Shown here: positions 30,605-44,441 of the stretch, in pieces
Layout of the letters: every line of letters starts with the position of its first letter
Numbering within the stretch: the stretch's first letter is position 1
Origin: Linnemannia schmuckeri
Taxonomy: Eukaryota > Mortierellomycota > Mortierellomycetes > Mortierellales > Mortierellaceae
Direction of reading: 5' to 3'
DNA length: 64,000 nucleotides
Assembly: GCA_029449235.1 (NCBI GenBank)
Contig: JANATG010000015.1
Location: 1,364,001-1,428,000, forward strand
The notes under the pieces: generated by a model
What the model was told of the DNA's origin: nothing
Databases searched by the model: none
Seen by the model: the letters and a program-made list of their open reading frames with translations, nothing else
Made by a program: the position numbers and the translations under genes

Positions 30605-33600
30605 GCTCCCTCCGGATCCGTGACCCTAAGCGCAGTTTTTTTTTTCTTTTTGTCCTTTTCACTCCTTTTTGCTTGCGGATTCGCTGAGCAGGCATTAAGC
30701 ACATCCCATTCCACTTTTTTTTCTTTGACGGATTGAAATCACGTTTTTGTACATTCCCCTCTTTCCTGTAAATAAAACGACGTCCATTTTATCGTTCAAA
30801 TAAAAGGTGCACATGCTGCCATGGTTACCATGTATTGGTTTTATTCATCCAGCTAGCTGAGTGTGCGATGTGCGCTCAACTCTAATTGATTTCTGACTAA
30901 GGATCGACAGACCACACGTTGATCCTGTATTTTTTTTTTATCCGCTTGCTTAAGGATGTCTTTGATTTGAGGCAGAGTTGCGCTTTTCGCCATGACGAGG
31001 ATAAAAATTGTTTTCAGTCGGTTTGACACCTTGATTCTGCTAGGAGAGGAGATGACAAGCGATTCGATTGTGAGGTTAGGGTGATTTTGGAACCAGTTTT
31101 TTTATTTTTTCTAAACCCACGATTCAGTCTGCCTTCTCATTGAAAGACCCTGTACCCTCAATTGTTGGTAAGTGCACTCTTTTTGTTGTCGCACGGACAA
31201 GTCTGCTTAGTTATGTTTATTCTTATGACAGGACTCGGTTCTTTGTCGACTTGATCCTACTTTCATTTTTTTCTTTCGTTGCACAGTACATTCCTTCAAC
31301 ATGCGAGACACACAGAGACGTGAGGTGGTTTCTTGAAGTCATTCTGGTCTTTATTATTCTTCATCTCAACCTGCGATAAGTGATGTTCTTCGTATCAGCT
31401 TTCTTTTCGTTTTGAAACTGAAAATTCTTCGCCGCGGATAGCATCCAGACTGGTTTCTTTCACCATTTATAATTCTGCAAATCGACACAAGTAGGCCATG
31501 ACTTGGCGTTCCATTTTCTTTGCGCACAAAGTAATGTTTGATTGTTTTTGTTCAACCTAGCGACGGAATTACTGTAAGCGCACTCCTTCTCTTGATTTTG
31601 GCTTGATTCCTTTTGAATGTAGACGGATCGTAACCAAAGAAGGGTGGTTGTAGAGTACAATTTTGTGAACAAGCACGGATAAACAGCCAAAGAGGAGTGT
31701 CTGCGCTCTTTATCAGACAAGGAGGACCTAGAGGATGTGTCATCACCTTTGAGATTTATATAGGCAGGCGGTGGTTCCTTTCTCAACGTTGATCTTTTTT
31801 TTTATTCTGAAGGATAGGTATTGTACAAGTAAGAGATGTCTTTTGACATGCTTATTCTTTCAGAAGCAGACTTGGGATCTCACAAACTGTGGTTCGATGT
31901 TTGGTTCGGACTGCCTTTTTTGTTCGTGCAATATATTTGCCACTCGCGGGAGTCTTCTAGGCCTGCTTTCTGTTTACAAATTCGGTTCCCCAAGGTGCAT
32001 GGATCATTGTTTGATATTTTATAAGCGTCTACCTTGAACGCGTTCTTTTTCTGCATTATTATTGAACAACAGCGACTTCTTCGGGAGAATCGGTGGTGCC
32101 ACCTTTTTCATCAGATACACTTTTATGGACGTTTTTTATGAGAAGAAAAAATCTTAGATTTTTTATTGCATCGACCATCCTCATTTTGTTTACTTGATCA
32201 AGATGTGCACCTGCGATAGGCGGGCTCTTCTTTCGAAAGACGTTTTGCTACCTTCGTTTCAATTGAAATAATCTGCCTCGAATAGATGAGATCATGATCC
32301 TCATTAGCAATGCAATCTTTTTGACAAGTTTAAAAGTCGATGCAACTCTTTGTTACCATGGGCTGGTTTTATTTTTCAAGTTGTAGTAATACCAGCTTTC
32401 CTTTTTTTCATCCTTTTTTTCTTCAACCGGACGCCGGGCTAGGGAAACCAGAGACCCGGAATGGAACATTCTCGGTTTTCCAATTCATGGTGCGAGTACA
32501 TGCAAGGATTAGGATGCGTTTGCGACGTGACACGAGGAATGATTAAGATTTCTCAAATTCATTTCGAACAGTCGCGGATACGTAGGTCTGAGAACGGTAG
32601 CCCTTGGTCAGATGAAGTGAATCCGACGATACATGTCGAGTTTGAGGTAAACTCCTCTCCATCCACAGTGTTCTGATTTCTTTCGTTAGAGATATGGAAT
32701 TTGCATGACTGTTTTTGCCTTGAAGTCCGTTGGTCTCAAAGGAGGAGTGAAGTTGCGCATGCTGCACTGTTCCATCATGTTCCACTTTTTTTTTTGTGCG
32801 CTGCGTCAATCATCCATACCCTTGTTTGATTGTTCCCGAACACGTATCAATTGAGCAATGAGAGCTTTTCATTTTTTTTTTAAAGAGCAACGCGATCATT
32901 TGGCTAGGTCTCAGTCCATTGCTCCTTTCTACGAATCGTCTTCCTGGCATCACAAAACAAATGTTCTATCATGTCGATGACACGCGATGCGTGATTCGAT
33001 GATAACAAAAGCCGATGTCGAAAAGGCTTTTCTACAAGGACGATCCTCAAAGGCTTATGTATCGATCTTTTTCAATTGAGAGGTTTCCCCTTTTGAAAAA
33101 AGGCGATCAAAGCCGCGATGGTAATTAAGGTCGTTGCATGTTTCTTTTTCAATGTCACAAAAATCCATTACCCTTTATTTGCATATTTATTGTCATTCAC
33201 TCGTCTGCAAGCTTTTGGATCAAATCCCAAGACTTCTGTCAATTCCTTCCAAAGAACAGCGGTTGGTCTCGCGCTTTCTATTCATATTTCAAAAAAAAAA
33301 TAGGTCATACGTTGGCTGACTGGCAAAGATATGATACGGTTACACCATCGATCTCCTTCGTCACTACCATTCCAAGTCCAATTCGGCAAACCTTCTATCT
33401 GAGCGCTCTTGAGTTGAAATGGCCCTGTGTATCTATTTTAAATTCTCAAGCGACCTGCCGGATTTGATCTGGGTTTGATTCCGCACTTCTCTGACCACAC
33501 CAACCTAACGAACAAATTCAGGCACGATGAGATAAACAGGGTCACGCCTTCACGCCCTGCCACATGCTTAAGAACTTTCACAAGGGATGGCTTTGTACGA

Positions 33601-36600
33601 TTGTCGCTTCGCTCTTTTTAATACTTTTGCATAAATCGCGCCACTGGATTCAGTTTCTTGTTTTCAACTGTTGACTATCATGGAAGAGAAATGAGGATGC
33701 CCTGTGGGAAATCCAACCCTTTCACTTCATTGCAATCAAGCGCAGAAAAAAAAAAGATGGCCCGTTTCACAAGCTGAAAATATGCCGGCGCGATCGAATG
33801 GTGTGACCGCGGTCATCATTGCTTCCTAAAAAAAATAAAATACTTGACGATCAACTTCTCTAAGGTTCTACCTTTGCATTCGCAATCTGCTTGCTGCGAA
33901 GACTATTTTTATTACAGTGGTTGACGCGAACAATATCATTAGACAATGGTGTTACTATCGTTTGAGCTGAAGCGAGTATATATGCGACCTGAAGATCCCA
34001 GCATCCTTTATTCAATTTTTGTGGCAAGTAGAAACGGATTGGCGGCTTTAAAGGTGAAGCCTACTTCCTTGGCCCAAAAAGCACGAACAAGCTGAGAATG
34101 AGAGGAAAGAATGGCTGCCATCTTGCAGTCTCCGAGTCATTTTTAATTGAAAAAATAAATATCAATATCGCCGACCCGGATGTATATGTACAGTTTCTAA
34201 TACCACCGATAGCTTAAGGCCAATATATGTACCCTTTTCCGATTGCTCTCTTTTCGTACGGATATCACTCGGTATACCATAGAGAAAACGTTGGTCTTTT
34301 ACATCACTTTTTTCAAATTAGGCGATAGTTTAAGTCGGTCATGGTAGCTTTTTCAACTTGAGCTTCACTCTGTTGGCTAAAAGATATCGATCTCACCCCA
34401 GAAGGGATTGCGTCATATCATGATTAAACCTTTGCCAACATTTGGCCACAACAGTCGTTGAACCTGTCTTTCTCACACGATGAATATTCTTGGGACAGGT
34501 GTCCTCAACGCCGCTCGAAAGGAAAGGTTGAAACTTACGACGCGTTCATTCTTACCCAAAACCGACCGTCTTTTTTTATCGTTACAAAGAGAAGCGAGCA
34601 CGTATTATAGTTTCTGTTCTTAGGTCTGCTTCCTGTCAAGTCAAAAACAACGAAATTGAAAGTTTCTCCTTGCTACATGTAGATCCTCAAGTCAACCACT
34701 TTGGTGTGTCAATGCCACTGCTCAAACCGATTTATGTGCGCTGCGATGATTCTGGGTTGGATTGCATGCTTCTGAATTTATTTATATGACGATACTGCTT
34801 TCGTGGTAGACTTAGGTTTTTTTTAACTATATAGTGGATTCTGAGAGATGTTTTGTCCTCCCCTATACATTTGTGTCAATCACAGAACTCGATATTGTTG
34901 ACAAAAAGCGCGCGAGCCGATAGTTCGTGGAACGAAAATGGCTTCCTTTTTCTGTACTTGATATCACAATCGTCGAGGATCGAAACCTTTGAAAATGAGA
35001 TACTGCTCCATTCCAGTATTATTTCCTCGCTTGCGTTTCGCACCTTTAAGAGTCACTGGGATTCGCGACTCCCACAAAGAGTTTTTTATGTCGGTCTCTG
35101 TTCACGCGAGTATTTTAAGATAGTCGAGAACACCCCTGCGCCTCGGAATTTGGCATTGAGAGTAGCAATGCGCGACTGCCAGTGTTAAGGTATAAATAAT
35201 CGATCGTCAAATTGTTAATTCGCATCGGTTGTTCCCATCGCTCAGTGTGGATTCTTTTCTTTTGCAATCTGATAGCTTGAACCTGGACCTGGATGTCCGT
35301 TTGGAGGTCTTCGATATCACGCTCCGACGTCATGTCCACGTCGAGGTATTTTCAACTTGAAGCCAAGAAGGAAATCCAGCCGCGAGTAATGGCGCGACGA
35401 CTGCCCTACTTGTGCAAAAGAACGCATTCTTTGCCTTTCCAATTTCATATACTCCGATACATTTTGATTCTCGCAGCACTCGTTTACTTTTTTTTCCCGT
35501 TAGGATTAGGAGTTTAGAAACAAAAAAAAAATACGGCGAGCAATCAACACCGATGTCGACGTGCAACTTTACTTTTCAAGTAGTTGTCCATTCCTCCCAT
35601 ACCAATAATGCTTTCAAACAAAAAAAAGACCGGATGCTTTCCTCTCCAAGCGAGCTCTTTCTTCGTCTTCCGTTCATGACATACATTCACACGTCCTTCA
35701 TTCGGTTTCATGCCGCATATTATTGGCCTTAACTTGTATTCAGAAAAAAAATTGAGATTCTTGGTTGTTCAAATCGCTTGATTTTTGGGATTGAAGAGCA
35801 TCATGGGAGTCCTAATTTGAGTCCTTTCTTGTTTGTTGAAAGCGATCCATAGAAATAAATGAGATTTCGACTGAAGGAGCGAAGGAAGATGTGAAAGAGA
35901 AAGTTACAAGAAAAATGGCAGAGGGAATAAAAAAGGGCTAGGGAGGGAGGATCCCATGGCTACACCCCTCAAAGTGATGAGCACATGCTCACTTTTGCCT
36001 TGGATGATGTATCATTCCCTTTGAGAGACTAAGCTACCTCTCTCTTACATGCTAATTCAAAAATACACAGGCGCGTGACTTATTCGATCAGCACCTTGAA
36101 AAAATAAAAGCAATCAAGGAATGAAAAAAGGGCGCGTATGAATCAATATCAAGAACTGTTCCTAAGGCGCGTCCCAGCAAATCGCGTTCCTGTTTGACAT
36201 TTTAAGCTACTGCTTTTCCACCAATTTTAACCAGCCAAGCACCTCTACCTAAGGCGTTTTGTGTGACCTATTCCTTCAACCAGCCATTGACAACACTCGC
36301 CACTCTCGGCCTTTTCACAATCAGAGAGGGATCTCCTTCGCTTTACTTTTGTTTCTCTCTACGCCAGCAACTAAAAGGCTGATGGCACATGCCCTCTCTT
36401 TTCCCGATTGATATCAGAGACCCATCTTTCCACTCCCCTCATACAGTGCGCGCATAACACAAGGCCATGCAGCTTACTGTCTTTCATTGTCCGCAACATT
36501 CCTTGAGTCTATAGCATTAGACCATGTAAAGAAAAAAACAATTTCCATTTAAGAACATGCTCTCTTCCTTTTATCTTTCTTTTCTTGCCTGTTTGACAAG

Positions 36601-38378
36601 CCTGCAGCCCTCGTCTCTTTACACAACACCCGGCTCCTGTCACCACAACGAAATATTGCTCTCAAGCGAAAGTTAAAAAACAAAAAAAGTAAATAAAGGC
36701 AGGCGCCGTTCTACAGAGTTATGATCTTTACTAGATTGAAGTGAGTTAGGTTAACGCTAGTCAAAGGGGAATGCTTTATTGTTATTGTTATTGTGGAGTA
36801 GATGCAAAGAAGGACAAGGACGAAAGGAATGAAGTGCTTCATTGGACATAGGTAGGTCTCTTTTAGGCTCTTAATTTTTATCTGTGGAAGGACAACCTTA
36901 AAAAATACAGAGGAAATGAGCGCGCGCCGTGAAAAGAAAAAAAAATGATTGGGGACCATTTGTGGTGTGTGATGAATACGGAAAAGAAAATGAACGAGAG
37001 GAAGAAAGAGAGTCGACGGGTCTGGAGGCCGTTTGCCTACATGTTCGCTTGTTTATTTGTTTATTGATTTAGTTTATGGTTGTGGAAACGCGAAGGAGGT
37101 CTGAAAGGGAGGGGGTGCATTGACCCTGACAAACGCTCGTTCATGCGTGCAGCCATTGAGAGGAGGGAAGGAGAGGAGGTATGAAGGATGGACCGCATGC
37201 ATGAGTGGTTGTTTACGACAATAAAAAACAAATAAATAAAACAACCGAGCGTTGCTGCCTTCAGAATCTAGACAGAAAAAGTCGGTCTGTGTTGTTTTTC
37301 GTACAGAGGTAAAAAGAGAGCATTGGTCAACTGTTGTCGTGAGCCATATAAACAACAACAAGAATGTCAACAACAACGACAAGAAAAAAAAACAATAGGG
37401 GTAGATGTCAGAAGACGCTGTTTGTTTTTTCGTGTTTGTAGAGGAATGAGTAAGTAGGATGTGGAGAAGCTGGCGGTGCAAGGGAGGGACAAGGCAGGAG
37501 TAGGGGCCCCGACTGACTGACTGACTGACTGCGGATGTATCGGATATTTGTATGTTTGGTCATCTGAGTACAGTACAACAGCACTGAGCACCATTAGGCA
37601 TGAGATGGCAATGTTGACCGCACGGAAAGGGAAGCGAAAAAAAGGAAAGGGGGATGTGGATGCGGTTGGGAGCATAAGGAAAGAACCATAGACAAAAGCA
37701 AAGGCAAAGCCAAAGCCGGCCAAAAACCAATAGTTGGCCAAGGACAGACACAAATTATTGACTGTGCTCTACAACAGAGGGAGGAAGAGAGAATGGTGGA
37801 CCATACCAAAGACAAGACAAGTGTGGACAGTTATTTTTTGCTCTTGTGCGACCTTGACGTTCAAGGACAACCGAGTGAGTTGAGGGAGTGAAGAGAGTGA
37901 GCAACGAGACCCAAAAAATAAAAAATAAAATACAAGGTTTGACCTCGGATGTGGTCATGGTGGTCATGGTCGTTCTGGTCTCCTCCGTCCTGGCTGTCAT
38001 ATGATCACTAGAGGCACTAGAAGGAGAAAGAGAGAGAGAGATGGATGGTGGTGGGCCAATGGCGTGCCTCCTTTTCCACTTGGACCTGGCTCCTCTTCTT
38101 ATTTCAACCCTCCCCTTGCCTTTTTCTCTCCTCTTTTTACTCTTCCCTCAACTCTTTTCTTCCCCCTTTTTTCTCCACAGTTGTCTTCCGCCTTCTTACT
38201 CGTGTGCATCTTCTTCTCTTTCTTCACAACAACAAGAACAGCAGCAGCAGCAATAACAACAACAGCAAACAAGCAACCACCTTTCCCTTATTCTTATTTT
38301 CTCTCTCCCTCTCTTCCTCTCACTTTCCTTCTCATTCGCTCCTTTTTCAAACTCAACACAACTCCCTTCAAGCAAGGC
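30605..38378. other. Gene-poor island
   Basis: The 3' end of the CsbD-type gene (AATAAAA near 30771) is followed by about 6 kb with few homopolymers and short frames full of stops. From 31.4 to 35.6 kb the minus strand has protein-like fragments: 31460-31786, and 35115-35339 with MTSERDIEDLQTDIQVQVQA. This looks like an old, heavily mutated element. 37.0-38.3 kb is pyrimidine/purine-rich and ends in the leader of the INSIG gene. A (GACT)5 array lies at 37511-37530. No intact gene is supported. Confidence 0.4.
31460..31786 (-). pseudogene. Possible Ty1/Copia RNase H remnant
   Basis: A 108-codon frame holds, in the Copia order, SLSDKE (compare the SLSSTEAE block), LLWLRSVY (compare the WLR block), CAYSNSVARLNKN (compare YCDNQSAI.L..N) and KSWPTCVDLQNYKW (compare KHIDIRYHF). 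Spacing is off by several residues and key residues differ. No reverse transcriptase or integrase was found upstream. This is a weak by-eye resemblance. Confidence 0.25.
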
Positions 38379-39999
38379 ATGGACATGGACGTGGAAATGG
38401 ATGTCGACCTTAACGTCGGCTTCGACATGTCAATGGCAAAGGACGACCTTCTCCTCTCAACCCTCACTCCCTCACCCTCCTGCGCCTCGCTCTACCAAAT
38501 GTATCAGGACCGTCGTTGTATGTCAACAATCATCACCACTACAACAACAACCACTACAACCACAACAACGTCTGCTCCCCCTTCGCCGACCTCACCAATG
38601 CCCAAGAGTCCTCTCGGTCTTGGTTCTTACGGAGATGAGTCCGACGATACCTACAGCGACAGCAGCAATAGCAGCAGGAGGAATAGCACATGCCATGCCG
38701 TGAGCGATGAAACATTGTCGGCGTCGTCGTTTGCGGACTTGGGTCTGGTCTCGGAAGGACCCTACCTGTTTGTGTTTGACATGGCGGTGTCGCTGTATTA
38801 CCCCATTCGGGCCATGATTCTCTTTGTCCTCGGGTTTGTCTTTTCGCTCGTGATTGACCATCTCCAGACTCAGCATCGGTTAATCCAGTATCCGACCCAG
38901 ACCGCCGCCCTTGCCAACATGTACCGACTCTGGGATACCGCCTCTTGGTTGCCCCCCACCTGCGGAGCATCGGCTGTTTTAATAGGGACCATCTATCCTC
39001 TCGGCGATTACCTCTGGTGGGGTCAGCGCGTCAACAGGAACAACAGGGACTGGTCCTCCGTCATGAGGTAAACTTCAATGCTTTTGTTCATTCTCTCCCT
39101 CTCTCTTTCCCTTGCACTCTCCTCTATTATTACAGCATGCACTCTTGTTTATTTTACTGAGCAGACACAATTGGTGACAGAAACAGTATACTCTATGTCT
39201 TTCCTTGCGCTTATTCTTGGAAAGATACATTTATTTTTTTTCTTGATTTCTTGCATGCCCATCTGCCTTACTTTCATGCAAGTTATGAACGGCGATTGTG
39301 ATCGGTGGTCACCCTCTCCTCGGCTTTTTTCATTCTGCTATGTTACCAAAACTATATCCAATGGGGTTTTGGTGGCGCACGACTATCTACCCTCGCTTGG
39401 ATCTTTTTTTTACGAAGCACAACAGCATATCCAACCCCCTGACCCCACACCAACAACAAACGCACAAACAAACCAAGCAAACAGCAATACTAACCTTGTT
39501 TTTATTCTCTTTTTGTGATTTTATAGGTGCTTTGGTGGATTCATCGGAGTCAATTATGCGGCATCCAAGTTACCATGGACAAGCAGTCTGCAGGTGTCAT
39601 GCACACTTGCCCTGATTTCTGTTGGATTATGGTTCTGGTTCGACCGCACTTTTCACGGATTCATGATCTCGCTGACAGTCGCCTCTGCAGGAACAGTCGT
39701 CGCCTACTTTTTGGTCGCCAATGGATGGTACAGGTACGAAGTCAGGATTGTATTTGGAAATATTGCGCTGTTTTGATCGAAGATGTTTATCAACCTAATG
39801 ACTGACCCGACCACCTTTTACAATTTTCTTGCATAATAGTTTTACGAGGGCGGATGTGTTTGGCGTTGGATCATGGATTCCTTGCATCTTGTATTCGTCG
39901 TCGGTTTGTTTTGGCAGCATTGGTCGGCAACTGGACGTTGTTCCTGAGGCATGGTACAACAACGGCAGCACAACTCAACTTCACCTCAAGACTGAGTAG
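38379..39999 (+). CDS. INSIG-domain ER membrane protein (insulin-induced gene homologue)
   Basis: Exons 38379..39067, 39527..39733 and 39840..39999; GT-AG introns, phases consistent; 351 residues. The N-terminal ~120 residues are acidic and low complexity, with a run of 12 Thr (about 53-64) and Ser-rich parts. The INSIG domain follows: a first span near MILFVLGFVFSLVI, then WLPPTCGASAVLIG, the signature DWSSVMRCFGGFIGVNYAAS (KL follows), LISVGLWFWFDRTFHG, and SWIPCILYSSSVCFGSIGRQ (L follows). The FDR and GxIGRQL blocks align with human INSIG. INSIG proteins hold SREBP-SCAP in the ER and control HMG-CoA reductase; fungal members (Nsg1, Ins1) act on the reductase. ATG 38379 was chosen because the open frame upstream is a pyrimidine-rich leader. 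Role in sterol regulation is inferred. Confidence 0.9.
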
Positions 40000-40411
40000 A
40001 CACACAGTCTCTCTCATATTACCTGCCAATATACCAGCTACCCGCTACCAGCGCCCTCTTGTACCATACCTACCTTTACTCTTTTACCCACGTCCTTCCC
40101 CTCACTCTGCGCTAATCCATGTGCGGATAACATACCCTTTCCCTTCTTCGCAACTTGTAATAAAAACCACCGCTTCTCAATTTTTGTGACTTGACTCCCA
40201 GGCGTAATCTCAAAGGCGCGTCCCATTTTGGATTTTTGATGTGTTGGCAGTTGGCGGTGTCCTCATACTTTTTCTTTTTTTTTTTTTTGTTCAGTACCTA
40301 AGCGACCCGGCGCTACTCAGGAGATATCATCTTCGCTAAAGACAAGGACGATACCTGAATCGACAACAACACTACATCATCAACAACAACTGCGGGTCGA
40401 GGAAGAGAGCC
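40000..40411. other. Short intergenic region between INSIG and COG1
   Basis: It contains the INSIG 3' UTR (AATAAAAAC near 40159), a 17-nt T run near 40273 and the COG1 leader, which ends in CAACAACAA repeats. No gene is supported. Confidence 0.5.
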
Positions 40412-43400
40412 ATGTCAACAATGATGGCCAACAACAATAATACTACAACGACACCAACGAACAGCAAGCCGCCTGTGGATGCAGACGAGCTCTTCATGAA
40501 GCTCAGCGTCCCTGAACTCAACGTCTACGAGCGGAGGACCAGGTACCTACTCTTGGCCCATCTTGCTGGACATCCGCCTTTGAATATCGACCTACTTGTT
40601 GTTGCGGCTCATTAGGTTCTAAGTAGAGGAGGACGACGCATTCACTAACCGTTTGTCGCGACTTACTTTTGCATTAGGCAGGACATTGAGAACAAAAAGC
40701 AGGAGCTCCGGATGATGGTCGGGTAAGGAACCTCCAACGGCTTATCCACCCTTTGGTCAACCATCAGCAAAGGCTCGCTGGTCTTCTCATTTACATGACC
40801 AAACCGCAAGGCGTACCGGACCTCACACCCATACTAAACACCACTCTGTTTTCTCGTTTGCAATATAGGGAACGTTACCGTGACTTGATTGGGGCGGCAG
40901 ACTGTATCGTCAGGATGAAAGAGACAGCCTTCTCAGTTCAAGACAACATTGCCCGTATGCGGAGTTCGTGCGATATTCACTCGCTCAAGCGCAATGTTTC
41001 TGCCAAAACCAAAAAGGCTCAGAGTGGATCCATGGGTACGTATGAGGAGTCAAGAGCACACGACCCCTAGCCCGTTGTTGGACCTGAAGACGTGAACGGG
41101 AGAAGCATTGCCGTCGGAGGTTGATTATTGACAATGGCCACTTTTGTTTTCTCTTCCGCATCTTAGACGATATGAAACGGTCGCTGTATACTTCGGCTGC
41201 TCAGATCAAGCTGCTGGCAGATGTTCCTGAGCAGGTACGTGGGGTTTCGCGGACAAATCATCGTAACGGGAAGCAAGGCCCTTCGGATGACTTAATCGGA
41301 CATTATGACTCACCAAATGCCATCTCTTTATTGTTGACAACCCTCCTGATCAAAACTAGATTTGGCGCAATATGGAGAACCACAGCTACTTGACTGCAAG
41401 TCGGCTCTACCTCATCAGCAAGGCGATCTATAAGAACTTGAACGCGGACGCCGAAGAGAGAGCCAACCAAGCTGTCAAAGTCATGGTAAGTTCAAGTGAT
41501 GGCACTTTATATTTGGAAGTTTTCCTTTCCGTACGTCGCTTTTGCCTTCTTTGTCGCTGTTGCTAATGCGTTTGTTAATTTGTTCGTTAAATAATTTAGG
41601 AGACATTCCCGGTTGTGGGTCGTCAGTGGGACGCTGTCAGCCATTTCAAAGCACAGATCCTGCAAAAGAGTCACCAGCACCTTAAGAACGCTGACCTGTC
41701 CGACCTAGTAAGAGTCTTTATTTTTTGGCTACCAAGAATGATGTCTGCGCGTTTCGCGAGAAAAAAAAGTGCTAATCGTAATGTCTTTGTGTTGGTTCCA
41801 TAACAGGATGTAATTGAAACGATGTGTGCGGTGATGTTACTGGACGACATGACGATCAAGGACATGTTCGCGCTCTTGTTGACACAACGCCGTGAAGCTA
41901 TCCGGGAATCTCTTGAGGTTCAACAACAGCAACAGCAGCAACAAGGAGGATCGGACATCATTGCAGGACAGATTGTAAAGGCAATTGAGATCCTCAAGGC
42001 GACACTTTTCCATATCAGTGGCGTGTTTCTGGAACCTGCGACAGACCAAGGAAGGCCCTCTTCGTCGTCGAAGGTCTCACCATTGGAGCGACATCTTAGA
42101 AGCCTACAACAGACCTTTTCGACTCCACCTCCTGGTGCCGATGCTGATGATGGATATTTGGATGGCCCATCACCTGCTCTGCAGGCATCGTCAATCCTTC
42201 TGCCCGCGGCGCAAATCAACATGCCTACAATGGCAGCCTCGTCCGTCATCCCGAAATTATACCCCACCACGCCCAACATCCACCTCTTAGTCCGGTACCT
42301 CCCCGAGTCAGTCCAGAATTTCACGCCCTTTATTCATCTCGAGGGGTCGAGGGCTGCGTTCTCGCAGCAGGATATCGTTCAGGGTGTCAGGACTTGGGTT
42401 GAAGATGTTGTCAAGATGTTTGGAGGCGGGTTTGAGACGCTTTTGCAGCAGGTCCATACTAATGCTGGGTTGGTCTCTATTCGGGCGCGTGTTTGGGCTG
42501 CCTTGCAGGTGGATGAATTTGCGCAGTTGAGTGCAAAGAACAACAGCGGCGGCGGTGTTGGAAGCAGTAGCAAGAGAAAGAAGACGAATGCGTGGAAGAG
42601 TGTTTGTGGCACGCTGTTGGGTGAGCCGTTCAGTATCTGGGACCGGATTTTGCGTGCTGGATTCACAAAGACGTTCCAGGATATCATTGTCTTCTCACTT
42701 GAGGATCTGTCATTGCAGCCTGAGAGGTTACTCCGACCGAGGTTGGGTGAACTGGATCGGGAGGAGGATCCCAACCACGATGTGGGCAAGTTTGTCTGGA
42801 ACGATACTGCGGTCACCAAGGGGGCTGTTCTGCCCACAGCTACAGAACCATTGATTCAGAGAATTCGGGAGTATGTCGATGGGAAGACGGATTTGGTTGC
42901 CCAGGCTACTAGTGCGTTTGAGAGTAAGTTGGGCGCTATTCGGGAGGATCAGGAGAAGGCGCTGGTCTTGGAGAAAGAGGTTTTGTTGGGTCGATTGTTG
43001 GAAACCGATGGCGGTAGCAGTCTTGGTGATGAGGAGCTTGAGGATCTGGATCGGGATGATGAGCAATGGGATCTTTTTGGAGCTAAGAATGATACTCGCG
43101 CGTTGGTGGAGTTTTATCAACGCCAAACAGTGGAGTGTATCAAAGCTTATACCCTGGGGCTCAAGAAACTTGTCGCAGAGGCGGTACGTAAACCGGAGAA
43201 GGCTAGGAATACTGTCCAGGCAATGGATCGAGCCATGACTGTGGGGAGGGTGGCATCGGGTGTTGCGGCGATGGGATGGATGTTACAGCGCGTCTTGGCT
43301 CCTCCTCGGGACCGGTCGTCGAGTCTGAACTTTGCGCAAGCTAGAGCGTCACAGGCGAATGTTGATGCTCAGGTGCAAGGATTGCTTCAGGAGTTGGGAG

Positions 43401-44441
43401 CTGTGTATCTGACGGCGCATGAGGCCTGGATTGAGAGTGTAGAGTGGTCGCTGACGAGGAGTATGAGGCATTACTTGCGGGATTCTTCGTGGACGGATTT
43501 GGCGACACTGGCATGGGAACCTATGGCGAGTGCTACTTCTACGTCGAGTCCTGTGGGTAGTGGTAGGCGGGGAGCGCCCCTGGCCTCATCCGCTCTTTCG
43601 TCATCAGGAGATCCGGGGGCTGATGAAACAAAGACGCTGCTTCCGTTTCATGGATCGACGCGTCTGGTCACAGCACTACACCAAGTCGTTCAGGAGATGC
43701 ACCGTATCGGAACTGGGCTCATGAAACCGGAACTGGTCGAGAGGTTGACCATCAAGTTGGCCCTGGTGACGTTCAAGGCACTGGATCAGTTCCTGAACGA
43801 TGTTGTGGTCGATGATTCGACAGCCTCGGGTCTTAGTACGGAGGAGCTGGAGACGAAGGTTGTGCTGTCGGAGAAAGGGGCGTTGCAACTGTTGTTTGAT
43901 GCAAAGTTCTTGAACCTCGTGTTTGCGACGGCATTGGAGAAGGATTTGGATGTTGCGCAGGTCACCAAGGCGGTTCTTAATCGGATTCGTGGATACGTAA
44001 GTCTATTCTATCCTCTTCTCCGTTCTTTGAATGTTTGTATGATTTTTTTTTAGCCCTACACAATCGCGGGTTCTTAATGATGGTTTTTCTTTTGTGGTGT
44101 AGATTGATCCTATTAATTTGGCAACGTTTGAGAAGCCGTTGGACACGAACGCAGATCGTCAGTACAGTCGAGTCGCCGTCCTGTTGGGACTCTTGGTCCA
44201 ACTCAACCCCACCGACTCGTAAGTTCTCCTGTCCCCGCTATTTTACTTCTCATGTTTGTATAATCACATACTCGTTTCTTGACTGACCGATCCACTTATT
44301 GTTTTTGCCTTGTTTATGACGAGTAGGAAGCGTAAGATGAATGTGATTGAGCAATCGCCTCATGTCTTCGCAATGGCGCCCCTCACAGCTCGATTTACAC
44401 TCTTACCCATCGGCCAGCGTATGACTGGACGCGTCGTTTAA
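40412..44441 (+). CDS. COG1: Conserved oligomeric Golgi complex subunit 1
   Basis: Nine exons: 40412..40542, 40678..40722, 40869..41035, 41167..41234, 41360..41485, 41600..41707, 41807..43996, 44103..44218 and 44327..44441; all phases agree, giving about 1021 residues (human COG1 is 980). The diagnostic N-terminal block of the Vps51/COG1 family is ELNVYERRTR, then DIENKKQELRMMVGERYRDL and IGAADCIVRM (about 33-80), corresponding to the human R...EELRQLVGERYRDLIEAADTI. Exon 7 alone encodes 730 residues of helical bundle with poly-Gln and Ser/Gly insertions. COG1 is a core subunit of lobe A and tethers retrograde vesicles at the Golgi. It is tail-to-tail with the ASPM gene. Six short 5' exons precede one giant exon. 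Confidence 0.9.

Noticed and set aside
37511..37530. GACT repeat as a CRISPR-like or telomeric array
   Set aside because: It is only five perfect tetranucleotide copies, an ordinary microsatellite.
38001..38378. Longer INSIG start (126 extra residues)
   Set aside because: The extension is Phe/Leu/Ser from a CTTTTC-rich leader; ATG 38379 follows leader-like sequence and opens the acidic N-terminus.
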